Of a stretch of DNA of 64,000 bases, positions 19,102 to 28,304 are shown piece after piece. A program made the position numbers and the translations under genes. Below the pieces are notes generated by a model that made no database searches, was not told where the DNA came from, and saw only the letters and a list, made by a program, of their open reading frames with translations. Origin of the DNA: Acinetobacter rathckeae (GTDB lineage: Bacteria; Pseudomonadota; Gammaproteobacteria; Pseudomonadales; Moraxellaceae). The stretch's first letter is position 1; each line of letters begins with the position of its first letter. Location of the stretch: positions 558,001 to 622,000 of the forward strand of contig NZ_VTDO01000001.1 of assembly GCF_015627125.1 (NCBI RefSeq). Reading direction: 5' to 3'.

Positions 19102-22100
19102 ATGTTTATTTTTGAAAAAGAAATTGCAACCCTAGGTTTAGATCAGTTAAAACACAAACAAAAACGTTGGGTAGGTGGTGTATCTGGTTCAGCAGCCAGT
19201 TTATTACTGACGGAAATTTTAGCAACACACAAGAAGCAGCTTTTTGTCGTAGTCGCCAAAAATACGCAACACCTTGTACAGTTAGAGAGCGAACTGGCAT
19301 TTTATGGTGTACAAGCTTTTGTATTTCCAGATTGGGAAATCTTGCCTTACGACCGTTTATCACCGCATCAAGACATTGTTTCTGAGCGTTTGGCAATCTT
19401 GTCAAATATGCCAAATAGCGGTGTATTATTGCTCACAGCTTCAACATTTTCGCAACGTGTTGCACCAACCTCTTGGTTATTGGGTGAGCATTTTGATATT
19501 CAGCTTGGTGATCATTTTGATTTAGAAACGCAAAAAAAGCGTTTGATTCAAGCAGGGTACCACTTGGTTGATTCTGTATATGACCACGGCGAATTTGCAG
19601 TACGTGGTAGCATCATGGACATCTATGCATCAGGTCAAACACAACCAATACGTATAGACTTATTTGATGATGAAATTGAAACACTTAAGTTTTTTGATCC
19701 AGAAACACAGCGTACCACAGAAAACCTAACTGAGTTTCGTGTGTTGCCTGCCAAAGAATTTCCGCTTAAAGAGGGGCGAGCGAATTTTCGTGAGCGTTAT
19801 GCCCAAAGCTTTCCACGCTCAAACAGTAAGAAAAATCCATTTTATCAAGATATTCTCGAAGGTATTTCATCGCCAGGGATTGAGTTTTACTTTCCGCTCT
19901 TTTTTACTGAAGAAGCCATGCTAGCAGATGGTTATGTCTCATCGTATCTTCCAAGTCATGCAGTTGTCATTACACATGATGGACTAGATGCTGACTTATT
20001 ACATTTTTGGCAAGATACCTATAGACGTTATGAAGACCGTAGACATAACCTAGATCAGCCAATTCTTGCCCCTGAACAGCTGTTTTTACAGCCAAATCAG
20101 GTGCTTGAGCATATGAATACCTTTCGTCGAATTGAAATGTCTGAGTCTTTAGTTGCTGATAAGTCTGGGGTTGTGAATTTAACGGCACAACCACCAAAAA
20201 AACTGGCAGTAGACATTAAAAAACAACAACCTTTTGCTGAGCTGAGTCAATTTATTGTGTCACAAATAGCCAAGGTATTGGTTGTGGCAGAAACAGCAGG
20301 TCGTAGAGAGTCACTGAAAGATGCTTTACGCCCACACTTGGGGGAAATAAAACAAACACAGTCATATCACGATTTTATAAAAAACAAAACAAAACTTGCG
20401 ATTACTCATGCACCGTTAGATCGTGGTTTGGATGTGCCTGAGCGTTTGGTGGTGATTTCTGAAAACCAACTATACGAACATCGAGTCATGCAACGCCGTA
20501 AGAAAAGGCAACAAGAGGTTTCTGAAGAGTTTTTAATTAAAAGTTTAACGGAGCTGAGTATTGGTTCGCCAATTGTGCATATAGATCATGGTGTTGGACG
20601 CTATGCAGGGCTTGTATTTTTAGAAATTGATGGTCAAGAACATGAATTCTTACAGCTAAACTATGCAGGCGAGGCAAAAGTATATGTACCAGTATCAAAC
20701 CTACATTTAATTAGTAGATACAGCGGTGGCGACCCAGATTTAGCACCATTGCATAAGTTAGGTACAGATGCTTGGAGTAAAGCAAAGCGCAAAGCATTAG
20801 AGCAAATACACGATGTGGCTGTTGAGTTATTACATGTGCAAGCCCGCCGTCAGGCGAAACCAAGCTTTGCGTTTAAAGTAGATGATACGGCATACCATTT
20901 ATTTGCTAACTCATTTTTATATGAAGAGACCTTAGATCAAGCCAATGCCATTGAAATGACCTTGCATGATATGCAACAACCAAAACCAATGGATCGTTTG
21001 GTATGTGGTGATGTTGGTTTTGGTAAAACAGAAGTAGCTATGCGAGCTGCATTTGTTGCGGTTGAAAATGGTAAGCAGGTGGCAGTACTGGTACCGACAA
21101 CGTTGTTGGCACAGCAACATTATGAATCCTTTAAAGATCGTTTTGCCGACTGGCCTGTACGTATAGAGGTACTTTCTCGTTTTGGCTCAAACAAAACGCA
21201 TCAAAAAACCATTCAAGATTTGGCTGATGGTCAAGTCGATATTGTGATTGGCACACATAAAATTTTACAAGATCATATTGTATTTAAAAACTTAGGTTTG
21301 ATGGTGGTCGATGAAGAGCATCGTTTTGGTGTGCGTGATAAAGAGCGTATAAAAGCATTGCGTGCCGATGTAGATATGCTCACGCTCACAGCAACACCCA
21401 TTCCACGAACTTTAAATATGTCATTTAGTGGTATGCGTGATTTATCTATTATTGCTACGCCACCTGCACGCCGTTTAGCAGTTAAAACATTTGTACAAGA
21501 GCAGACCAATGCCACTGTTACAGAAGCAATTTTGCGTGAGTTGCTACGTGGTGGACAAGTTTACTTCTTGCATAATGAAGTGGATAGCATTGAACGTACT
21601 GCAGAAAATATTCGTAACTTAGTCCCAGAAGCCCGTGTTGCTGTGGCACATGGGCAAATGCGTGAACTTGAGCTTGAGCAAGTGATGCAACAGTTCTATC
21701 ACAAAGAACATAATGTTTTAGTTTGTTCGACCATTGTAGAAACAGGGATTGATGTTCCCAATGCCAATACCATTATTATTGAACGTGCCGATAAATTGGG
21801 TCTCGCACAGTTACATCAGTTACGTGGTCGTGTTGGGCGTTCGCATCATCAAGCGTATGCTTATCTTTTAGTGCCATCGATTAAGGGGTTAAAGGGCGAT
21901 GCTGAAAAGCGTTTAGATGCCATACAACGAGCTACGCACTTGGGTGCCGGCTTTATGTTGGCCACTGAAGACTTGGAAATTCGAGGTGCAGGTGAGTTAC
22001 TCGGTGAAAAACAAAGTGGTTCAATGCAAACCATTGGCTATAGTTTGTATATGGAAATGCTTGAAAAAGCGACCAAAGCGGTACAAAAAGGTAAAACAGC

Positions 22101-22572
22101 CAATTTTGATGCACCACTGAATTTAACCGCAGAGATTAATTTACATCTTCCTGCTTTGATTCCAGACAGTTATTTGGGTGATGCGCATCAGCGGTTACTT
22201 TTTTACAAGCGTATTAGTAATACCAGTACGCTAGATAAGCTAAACCATATCCGTATGGAGTTAATTGATCGTTTTGGTCTATTGCCTGATGCTGTAAAGC
22301 AGTTGTTTGCAGTACATGAGATTCGCTTGGCTGCTGAACAATTAGAAATTAGTAAGATTGATATTGCAGCACAAGGTGGGTATTTGGAGTTTTCACCTAC
22401 AACACCTGTACAAGCGATTACTATTATTCAGCTTATGCAAAAGCAACCAACCCATTTTAGAATGGAAGGTGGGCAACGCTTGAAAATATCTGTTAATCTG
22501 ACTGATTACGCACAGCGTATTGCTTTTATTAAAGATTTGCTACAAAAGCTACAACAGAGTCTAACGAGCTAA
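19102..22572 (+). CDS. mfd: Transcription-repair coupling factor Mfd
   Basis: Mfd removes RNA polymerase stalled at DNA lesions and recruits UvrA. The 1156-residue protein has an N-terminal UvrB-homology module (about 1-340), the RNA polymerase interaction domain with the CarD-like text GSPIVHIDHGVGRYAGL (about 490-560), RecG-like motor domains with Walker A GDVGFGKTE (Lys about 642), DEEH box VVDEEHRFGV (about 737), TATPIPRTL and the QLRGRVGRS motif VI, and a C-terminal TRCF domain. Length and order are canonical. The Shine-Dalgarno is weak. An imperfect 10-base hairpin at 22593-22629 follows the gene but lacks a T-run. Confidence 0.97.
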   Translation: MFIFEKEIATLGLDQLKHKQKRWVGGVSGSAASLLLTEILATHKKQLFVVVAKNTQHLVQLESELAFYGVQAFVFPDWEILPYDRLSPHQDIVSERLAILSNMPNSGVLLLTASTFSQRVAPTSWLLGEHFDIQLGDHFDLETQKKRLIQAGYHLVDSVYDHGEFAVRGSIMDIYASGQTQPIRIDLFDDEIETLKFFDPETQRTTENLTEFRVLPAKEFPLKEGRANFRERYAQSFPRSNSKKNPFYQDILEGISSPGIEFYFPLFFTEEAMLADGYVSSYLPSHAVVITHDGLDADLLHFWQDTYRRYEDRRHNLDQPILAPEQLFLQPNQVLEHMNTFRRIEMSESLVADKSGVVNLTAQPPKKLAVDIKKQQPFAELSQFIVSQIAKVLVVAETAGRRESLKDALRPHLGEIKQTQSYHDFIKNKTKLAITHAPLDRGLDVPERLVVISENQLYEHRVMQRRKKRQQEVSEEFLIKSLTELSIGSPIVHIDHGVGRYAGLVFLEIDGQEHEFLQLNYAGEAKVYVPVSNLHLISRYSGGDPDLAPLHKLGTDAWSKAKRKALEQIHDVAVELLHVQARRQAKPSFAFKVDDTAYHLFANSFLYEETLDQANAIEMTLHDMQQPKPMDRLVCGDVGFGKTEVAMRAAFVAVENGKQVAVLVPTTLLAQQHYESFKDRFADWPVRIEVLSRFGSNKTHQKTIQDLADGQVDIVIGTHKILQDHIVFKNLGLMVVDEEHRFGVRDKERIKALRADVDMLTLTATPIPRTLNMSFSGMRDLSIIATPPARRLAVKTFVQEQTNATVTEAILRELLRGGQVYFLHNEVDSIERTAENIRNLVPEARVAVAHGQMRELELEQVMQQFYHKEHNVLVCSTIVETGIDVPNANTIIIERADKLGLAQLHQLRGRVGRSHHQAYAYLLVPSIKGLKGDAEKRLDAIQRATHLGAGFMLATEDLEIRGAGELLGEKQSGSMQTIGYSLYMEMLEKATKAVQKGKTANFDAPLNLTAEINLHLPALIPDSYLGDAHQRLLFYKRISNTSTLDKLNHIRMELIDRFGLLPDAVKQLFAVHEIRLAAEQLEISKIDIAAQGGYLEFSPTTPVQAITIIQLMQKQPTHFRMEGGQRLKISVNLTDYAQRIAFIKDLLQKLQQSLTS

Positions 22573-22611
22573 TTAAATTGTTGCTAAAGACAGCACTCTA
22601 TTGGGCAAATA

Positions 22612-22640
22612 TTGTCATAAATAGGGTGCTTAGATATTCA
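22612..22640 (+). promoter_or_regulatory. Candidate promoter for the HIT-adenylate cyclase pair
   Basis: TTGTCA (22612-22617), 17 bases, TATTCA (22635-22640), with an expected start near 22647, 35 bases before the HIT start codon. Judged by eye only. Confidence 0.4.
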
Positions 22641-22681
22641 CAATAGCATCTATATGTTAATATGAAGCAACTTCTACTGTC

Positions 22682-23131
22682 ATGATCTATAAAGATATGT
22701 TTAGTTTACATCCACAGTTAGCCCAAGATACCTTTTTTGTTGGTGACTTTCCGTTATCAACATGCCGATTAGTCAATGATATGCAGTTTCCTTGGTTGAT
22801 TCTTGTGCCAAGAGTACCAGGCATTACTGAATTATATGAGTTAAGCCAAGCAGACCAAGAACAATTTTTAAGAGAGTCTAGTTGGTTGTCTAGCCAATTA
22901 TCAAAAGTATTTCGTGCAGATAAAATGAATGTGGCGGCGCTTGGTAATGTTGTACCGCAATTACATTTTCATCATGTTGTTCGCTATCAAAATGACACTG
23001 CATGGCCAAAACCTGTTTGGGGTTTAAATGCTGTACCGTATAGCAGTGAAGTGTTATCGCATATGCGTCAAACACTGATGCTTGCTTTACGTGGGCAAGG
23101 TGACATGCCGTTTGATTGGCGTATGGACTAA
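22682..23131 (+). CDS. HIT domain protein
   Basis: Histidine-triad family nucleotide hydrolase or transferase. The 149-residue product has the fold markers FPWLILVPRVPGITELYELS, MNVAALGNVV and the active site PQLHFHHVVRY (residues about 92-101). The first triad position is Gln93 rather than His, followed by His95 and His97; from memory this Q-x-H-x-H form is usual for this proteobacterial subfamily (Pseudomonas, Acinetobacter). The substrate is unknown; related HIT proteins act on dinucleoside polyphosphates or nucleoside phosphoramidates. The adenylate cyclase gene follows after 47 bases, so the two may be co-transcribed. Confidence 0.88.
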   Translation: MIYKDMFSLHPQLAQDTFFVGDFPLSTCRLVNDMQFPWLILVPRVPGITELYELSQADQEQFLRESSWLSSQLSKVFRADKMNVAALGNVVPQLHFHHVVRYQNDTAWPKPVWGLNAVPYSSEVLSHMRQTLMLALRGQGDMPFDWRMD

Positions 23132-23178
23132 TTGGTATAAGATAGAATCAATACACTGGTTGCATAGGCGTGTTATAG

Positions 23179-24630
23179 ATGCTGTTTGATCGTATTTCAA
23201 TGAATAGGTTTGCTATAGAATGCGTTTATCGTGCAATTGCATATACGATACTTTCTGTGGGTGTACTCATCTATTATACAGATGAGCCTATGCGTTTGAT
23301 GTATTGGACCGTACCCATTGCCAGTGTGATCTTATTATCCATATCCATTAAAGCATTTTACTATTTAAAATATAAAATTAATGAAGCATCTGCACGACAA
23401 TGTATTTTTGTATTAGATGTTGTCGTGGCTGCATTGGCGATTGCATCTGTACATTTTTCATTGGTTTTTAGTTTACTGTTAATTATTAGCCTGATTTTTA
23501 TTGGTAATAGTTTTAAATCATCATTTATAACCACTGTAGTTGTGTGTGCCATAGGGATTATCACAAGCTACTTAGCTAGTATTTTTATCTTTGGGTTTCA
23601 AAATTATTTTAATTTAAATGATATCCGACTGGTGCTCTATAGCTTTTCCTGTTTCTTGTTGTTTTTAGGTTCCGCATTTTATTTTTATAAAAACTACTTA
23701 GAGCATGTTAAAAAAACTAAACATTATTACCAAGAACAAATGGACCGTTATGTCCAGTTTTCTACGCAGCTAAGTCGCTACGCGCCTAAACAATTGTGGC
23801 AGTCGATTATGAGCGGTGAAACCCAAGCTAAAATTGAATATAAACGAAAAAAAATGACCATTTTCTTTTCAGATATTCAAGGTTTTACTGAGCTTGCAGA
23901 AAACTTACCGCCTGAAGAGTTGGCATTTTTATTGAATGATTATTTAGGGCATATGACTGAAATTGCCAAAAAATATGAAGCAACATTAGATAAGTTTGTT
24001 GGCGATGGAATCTTAATTTTCTTTGGTGACCCTCACAGTAATGGTTTAGAACAAGACGCTAAAAAGTGTATTGAAATGGCACTGATGATGCGTCAGCAAA
24101 TGCATGTATTGCGTGAACGATGGTTTAAAATGGGATTTCCTGAGTTACATATTCGTATGGGAGTAAGTACAGGGTATTGTCACGTTGGAAATTATGGTTC
24201 AGATTATCGCATGTCTTATACCGTAATTGGTCATAATGTAAATCTAGCATCTCGCTTGCAGGCTGTTGCAGATATTGATGAAATTCTGGTGGCAGATAGT
24301 ACATACAACTTAGTAAAAGACCAATTTATTTGTATTCCAAAACAGCCTATGCAGTTGAAAGGAATGCAAAACTCAATGAATACATGGCAGATTTTAGAGA
24401 AATACACAGGTAACACTGCCGATATGCAACAATGGTTTGACTATAATTACAAAGGCTTTCATTTATTATTAAATTTAGAAGAAATACAGCATTATGAACA
24501 TGTAAAGCTGATTGATATTTTAGAAAAAATGACAGCAACGCTTAAAACCCAAAAGCGTATGACAACTAATCAAGGTGTTGCTAAATTGACTTTAAGTGAT
24601 GAAGTGGTTGAAATCTTAGATAAAGAGTAA
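23179..24630 (+). CDS. Membrane-bound class III adenylate cyclase
   Basis: The N-terminal 180 residues contain about six hydrophobic helices (for example CIFVLDVVVAALAIASVHF). The C-terminal half is a class III cyclase domain: metal-binding Asp in FFSDIQGFTELAE (about 232), second metal Asp in KFVGDGILIFFGDP (about 276), and the transition-state Asn/Arg motif YTVIGHNVNLASRLQ. All catalytic positions appear intact, so ATP-to-cAMP activity is expected. Acinetobacter lacks the class I CyaA of E. coli; from memory an enzyme of this type, called CavA, is the cAMP source in A. baumannii, feeding Vfr. The membrane domain could sense an unknown signal. It ends convergently with the isc operon. Confidence 0.87.
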   Translation: MLFDRISMNRFAIECVYRAIAYTILSVGVLIYYTDEPMRLMYWTVPIASVILLSISIKAFYYLKYKINEASARQCIFVLDVVVAALAIASVHFSLVFSLLLIISLIFIGNSFKSSFITTVVVCAIGIITSYLASIFIFGFQNYFNLNDIRLVLYSFSCFLLFLGSAFYFYKNYLEHVKKTKHYYQEQMDRYVQFSTQLSRYAPKQLWQSIMSGETQAKIEYKRKKMTIFFSDIQGFTELAENLPPEELAFLLNDYLGHMTEIAKKYEATLDKFVGDGILIFFGDPHSNGLEQDAKKCIEMALMMRQQMHVLRERWFKMGFPELHIRMGVSTGYCHVGNYGSDYRMSYTVIGHNVNLASRLQAVADIDEILVADSTYNLVKDQFICIPKQPMQLKGMQNSMNTWQILEKYTGNTADMQQWFDYNYKGFHLLLNLEEIQHYEHVKLIDILEKMTATLKTQKRMTTNQGVAKLTLSDEVVEILDKE

Positions 24631-24657
24631 ATGCTTAGTCACTCTAAGCATTTACTC
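24625..24657. terminator. Hairpin between the convergent cyclase and isc operon
   Basis: A perfect 14-base inverted repeat (GAGTAAATGCTTAG / CTAAGCATTTACTC, loop TCACT) that includes the cyclase stop codon. Neither side has a proper T-run, so it may be a weak bidirectional terminator or mRNA-protecting 3' hairpin. Confidence 0.55.
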
Positions 24658-24663
24658 AGAGTC

Positions 24664-25002
24664 TTAATGACCTTCTGATGCGTGATTGATGGTGTATTTC
24701 GGAATTTCTACTTCTAAATCTTCATCTATAACTTTAACCTGACAAGATAAGCGAGAATCTGGTTCAAGACCCCATGCACGGTCAAGTAGATCTGCTTCTA
24801 CATCATTCATTTCATCTAGGCCATCAAACCCTTTACGAATTACAACGTGGCAGGTTGTACATGCACATGACATATCACAAGCATGTTCAATTTTTATGCC
24901 ATGTTCATGTAAGCTAGCACACAAGTTGCTGTTTTGTTCAACTTCAAACTCTGCACCTTCTGGGCAAAACTGTGCATGAGGAAGGACTTTAATACGTGGC
25001 AT
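24664..25002 (-). CDS. fdx: ISC system 2Fe-2S ferredoxin
   Basis: Adrenodoxin-type ferredoxin that supplies electrons for Fe-S cluster assembly on IscU. The 112-residue product has the cluster motif CDMSCACTTCHV (Cys-x5-Cys-x2-Cys spacing starting in HACDMSCACTTC) and the distal cysteine in SRLSCQVKV. It is the last gene of the isc operon, nine bases after the hscA stop. iscX is not present downstream; the convergent cyclase gene ends 33 bases away. Confidence 0.95.
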   Translation of the reverse strand: MPRIKVLPHAQFCPEGAEFEVEQNSNLCASLHEHGIKIEHACDMSCACTTCHVVIRKGFDGLDEMNDVEADLLDRAWGLEPDSRLSCQVKVIDEDLEVEIPKYTINHASEGH

Positions 25003-25011
25003 ATCGGTTAC

Positions 25012-26877
25012 CTATTTAGTACTTGGGGTGGACCAGTCATCAAGTTTAGTGCCTTTGAGGGCGTGGTCAATATGGCGGTTCATACGTAAAGCAGCAAATT
25101 GATCACTATGTTGCTTTAACTGTTTCACAGACCTTTCGATGTGATCAATATCATCACCTTGTAACGCCGTGCTTAGTTCTTGTTGAACCTGCTGTAGCTT
25201 TAACAACTGTGTTTCATTGAGCAATCGAGCATCTACAGTCAGTGCTTGAGTGAGTGCTTCAAGCTCACGCTCTGCTTCCATTTTGGTTTCATGCAAGTGG
25301 CGAAGGTGCTTGTCTTCTTCTGCATATTTATAGCCATCGAGTAGTAGGCGTTCCATATCTGCATCAGATAGACCATAAGAAGGCTTAATGTCAATCTTTG
25401 CTTGCGTACCCGATGTTGTTTCTTGTGCTGATACAGAGAGTAAGCCGTCTGCATCGACTTGGAAGGTCACTTCAATACGTGCTTGACCGGCTGTCATAGG
25501 CGGAATGCCATGCAGAACAAATTGACCAAGCGATCTACAATGTTCTACTAAGTCGCGTTCACCTTGTAGTACATGTATGAGCATGGCCGTTTGACCATCT
25601 TTATAGGTGGTAAACTCTTGCTTACGTGCAATTGGAATGGCTGTATTACGAGGAATAATACGCTCAACCAGTCCCCCCATGGTTTCTAAACCTAGAGAAA
25701 GTGGTGTCACATCGAGCAATAAGGCTTGATCTTTACTGTTGCCAATCAGTTGGTCGGCAGTCATTGCTGCCCCAATTGCGACAACTTCATCTGGGTTGAT
25801 ACTGCACAGTGGTGTTTGATCAAATAGCTGTTCTACAGCATCTTGTACAGCATATGAGCGGGTAGAGCCACCTACTAATACCACATGTTTAATATCTGAA
25901 AGCTCAAGCTTGGCATCTCTGAGTACACGCTTACATACATGTAAGGTACGGTCTAAAGCTGGCTGTATAATTGTTTCAAATGTTGCTCTATCTAATGTAA
26001 CAATCTGGTCAGCGATGTTAATAGTGACTTCTGGTTGATTCGAGAGTGCTTCTTTTGCTTTTTTTGCAGCTGTTATGAAGTTTGCATTGGTTGAATTGTC
26101 TATGCTTTCAATATTTAGCTGTTGTTTGAGCCATTTAACAATGAGTCTATCAAGATCATCACCACCTAAAGCTGTATGCCCACCCGTGGCTAGAACCTCA
26201 AATACGCCTTGTGAAAAGCGTAAAATAGAGACGTCAAATGTACCACCACCTAAATCATAAATGACATAGTTTTGATCAAGTTCTAGCTTAGTGTTTTGAT
26301 CTAAACCGTAAGCTACAGCTGCTGCTGTAGGTTCATTGAGTAAGCGTAGTACATTGAGGCCTGCTAATTGTGCGGCATCACGAGTGGCTTGTCTTTGTGC
26401 TTCATCAAAATAGGCAGGTACTGTGATTACAACGCCTTGAATGTCTTGAGCGACGCTTTCTTCTGCTCTCGCTTTCAGCTGTTTAAGTAGATCAGCTGAA
26501 ATTTCAACAGGTGTCTTTTGACCAACGGCTGTTTGAAATGTTGGCATGTCTTGTGCTGTACCCACCAATTGATATGGGTGCTGAAACTTAATATCGGCTT
26601 GAGAGCGCCCCATAAAGCGTTTTACCGAGGTAATGGTGTTGCTTGGATCATTGACTAAAAATGCTTGTGCAGCGTAACCATACGAAACACTTTCAGTGCT
26701 ATAGTGCACGACAGATGGAAGCAATACATGGCCATTTTGGTCGGGTAGTACGTGTGCTTTGCCTGACCTCATGGTTGCCACTAAAGAGTGGGTTGTTCCT
26801 AAGTCAATACCGATTGCGATACGGTGTTGATGTGGGTCGCTTGATTGTCCGGGCTCTGCAATTTGCAAAAGGGCCAT
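25012..26877 (-). CDS. hscA: Fe-S protein assembly chaperone HscA
   Basis: Specialised Hsp70 that, with HscB, drives transfer of the cluster from IscU by binding its LPPVK motif. The 621-residue product carries the ATPase signatures [27 protein letters not shown] and [14 protein letters not shown], the linker [17 protein letters not shown], and a substrate-binding domain with the HscA-shortened lid. The C-terminal tail lacks the EEVD-like DnaK end. Its start has AAGGA upstream, and hscB lies 32 bases before it. Confidence 0.96.
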   Translation of the reverse strand: MALLQIAEPGQSSDPHQHRIAIGIDLGTTHSLVATMRSGKAHVLPDQNGHVLLPSVVHYSTESVSYGYAAQAFLVNDPSNTITSVKRFMGRSQADIKFQHPYQLVGTAQDMPTFQTAVGQKTPVEISADLLKQLKARAEESVAQDIQGVVITVPAYFDEAQRQATRDAAQLAGLNVLRLLNEPTAAAVAYGLDQNTKLELDQNYVIYDLGGGTFDVSILRFSQGVFEVLATGGHTALGGDDLDRLIVKWLKQQLNIESIDNSTNANFITAAKKAKEALSNQPEVTINIADQIVTLDRATFETIIQPALDRTLHVCKRVLRDAKLELSDIKHVVLVGGSTRSYAVQDAVEQLFDQTPLCSINPDEVVAIGAAMTADQLIGNSKDQALLLDVTPLSLGLETMGGLVERIIPRNTAIPIARKQEFTTYKDGQTAMLIHVLQGERDLVEHCRSLGQFVLHGIPPMTAGQARIEVTFQVDADGLLSVSAQETTSGTQAKIDIKPSYGLSDADMERLLLDGYKYAEEDKHLRHLHETKMEAERELEALTQALTVDARLLNETQLLKLQQVQQELSTALQGDDIDHIERSVKQLKQHSDQFAALRMNRHIDHALKGTKLDDWSTPSTK

Positions 26878-26909
26878 GTGTTAAAAATCCTTGATAAGTG
26901 TAAAGTGAG

Positions 26910-27422
26910 TTAGAAGTCGTCATCTAAATTGATTTGATGATCGAGGATATCTTCTTCTGCTTTATCTATATCGTTTAAAACTTTTTGGAAAAACTGTAAC
27001 TTTCTAACGCTGTCTTGAGCATCTAACCACTGTTGTTGGGAAAACTGCGTGTTAAATGCATTGGTTAGGCTGTCAACGTGTGAGCCAACTTCTTTTTTTA
27101 GTTGATTCAGTTGTTCTACCGAGGCTGCCTCATCAAGCATTTCTCTTAACTCTAATGCAGACTGTAAAAAATCTAAGTCGTGAATAGATTGATCAAGATT
27201 CTGGTCTTGTTGTTGCAACTTTAAGAGGTAGCCTGCACGTGAGTCGACATAAAAAAGGGTTTTATACGCTTGGTTAATTTCACTCGATTGAATGAGTGCA
27301 AGGTTTTTATCTTTTGCCTGATCTGGGTGATATTGCTGTTGTAACTTCAGAAAATTAGCTTTGAGTGTAGTTAAATTAAGCTCTAATTGTTCAGGAAGAT
27401 CAAACTGTTGAAAATAGTTCAT
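26910..27422 (-). CDS. hscB: Co-chaperone HscB
   Basis: J-domain co-chaperone that brings IscU to HscA and stimulates its ATPase. The 170-residue product has an N-terminal J domain with the HPD motif at residues 32-34 (QQQYHPDQAKDKN) and a C-terminal three-helix IscU-binding domain (LDFLQSALELREMLDEAAS). Length is typical (E. coli 171). It is separated from iscA by about 80 bases that contain a terminator-like hairpin, unlike the tight spacing elsewhere in the operon. Confidence 0.95.
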   Translation of the reverse strand: MNYFQQFDLPEQLELNLTTLKANFLKLQQQYHPDQAKDKNLALIQSSEINQAYKTLFYVDSRAGYLLKLQQQDQNLDQSIHDLDFLQSALELREMLDEAASVEQLNQLKKEVGSHVDSLTNAFNTQFSQQQWLDAQDSVRKLQFFQKVLNDIDKAEEDILDHQINLDDDF

Positions 27423-27443
27423 ACGTCATCGCCATAAAAAGCT

Positions 27444-27464
27444 AAAAACGGTGAAACACCGTTT
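27444..27464 (-). terminator. Terminator-like hairpin inside the isc operon
   Basis: AAACGGTG and CACCGTTT (27446-27453 and 27457-27464) form an eight-base stem with a three-base loop. On the minus strand the stem runs into TTTTT, the form of an intrinsic terminator. It lies between iscA and hscB, so it may let only part of transcription continue to hscBA-fdx. Confidence 0.6.
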
Positions 27465-27501
27465 AAAGAACATTGCAAAAGAGTGAGCGTTTATTTCAGG
27501 C

Positions 27502-27822
27502 TTAAACTGTGAATGATTCACCACAGCCACATTCCCCTTTTTTATTGGGGTTGTTAAACTCAAAACCTTCATTTAAACCATTTTTCACGTAGTCCATTTC
27601 TAGACCACTCAAATAAACAAGGCTTTTAGGGTCGATAAAAACTTTTACCCCAAAGTGCTCGAATATTTGGTCGTGTTGATCTATGTCATCGACAAACTCG
27701 AGAACATAAGCAAGCCCTGAACACCCAGAAGTTTTCACCCCAACACGAATGCCTTCGCCTTTACCACGATTTGTAATGTAATTGCGAATGTGTGTTGCAG
27801 CACTTTCGGTTAAGTAGATCAT
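27502..27822 (-). CDS. iscA: Iron-sulfur cluster carrier IscA
   Basis: A-type carrier that receives and passes on Fe-S clusters. The three conserved cysteines are Cys34 (TSGCSGLAY), Cys98 and Cys100 ([11 protein letters not shown]) near the C-terminus. The frame is open upstream into iscU, but the ATG at 27822 gives the standard 106-residue protein ([12 protein letters not shown]) and has GGAG six bases upstream. The gap to iscU is 25 bases. Confidence 0.95.
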   Translation of the reverse strand: MIYLTESAATHIRNYITNRGKGEGIRVGVKTSGCSGLAYVLEFVDDIDQHDQIFEHFGVKVFIDPKSLVYLSGLEMDYVKNGLNEGFEFNNPNKKGECGCGESFTV

Positions 27823-27847
27823 GAAAACTCCGCCAGTGGGTAAGGTG

Positions 27848-28234
27848 TTAAACGCTAGATTTCTTGGTACGAAAATCTTCAATTGCAGCTTTAATTGCAT
27901 CTTCTGCAAGTACTGAACAGTGTACTTTTACAGGAGGAAGGGCAAGTTCTGTTGCAATGTCAATATTTTTAATGGCTTGAGCTTCATCGAGTGTTTTGCC
28001 TTTTAGCCATTCTGTCACTAAAGAGCTTGAAGCGATTGCTGAACCACAGCCATACGTTTTAAAACGTGCTTGTTCAATAATGCCATCATCACTTACTTGA
28101 ATTTGTAAACGCATGACGTCACCACATGCAGGTGCACCCACCATACCTGTACCTACGTTTGCTGCATTTTTATCTAATACACCCACGTTTCTTGGGTTTT
28201 CGTAATGGTCAATTACTTTGTCGCTATACGCCAT
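27848..28234 (-). CDS. iscU: Fe-S cluster scaffold IscU
   Basis: Scaffold on which IscS and an iron source build 2Fe-2S clusters. The 128-residue protein ([18 protein letters not shown]) has Cys37 and Asp39 (APACGDVM), Cys63 ([11 protein letters not shown]), and His105-Cys106 within [18 protein letters not shown]; the LPPVK segment is the HscA recognition site. Numbering matches E. coli IscU exactly. The start at 28234 has AGGAGA upstream; the longer open frame toward 28273 is not credible. It lies 70 bases after iscS. Confidence 0.97.
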   Translation of the reverse strand: MAYSDKVIDHYENPRNVGVLDKNAANVGTGMVGAPACGDVMRLQIQVSDDGIIEQARFKTYGCGSAIASSSLVTEWLKGKTLDEAQAIKNIDIATELALPPVKVHCSVLAEDAIKAAIEDFRTKKSSV

Positions 28235-28304
28235 GATATTTCTCCTAACCTGGGTGTTACCTAAGTTTTGCAATATATGTTATGAAATTGAAAGATGGGT
28301 GAGA

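Noticed and set aside
27823..27909. Longer N-terminus for IscA overlapping iscU
   Set aside because: The internal ATG at 27822 has a good ribosome binding site and gives the family start and length; the extension is antisense-free iscU tail read in another frame.
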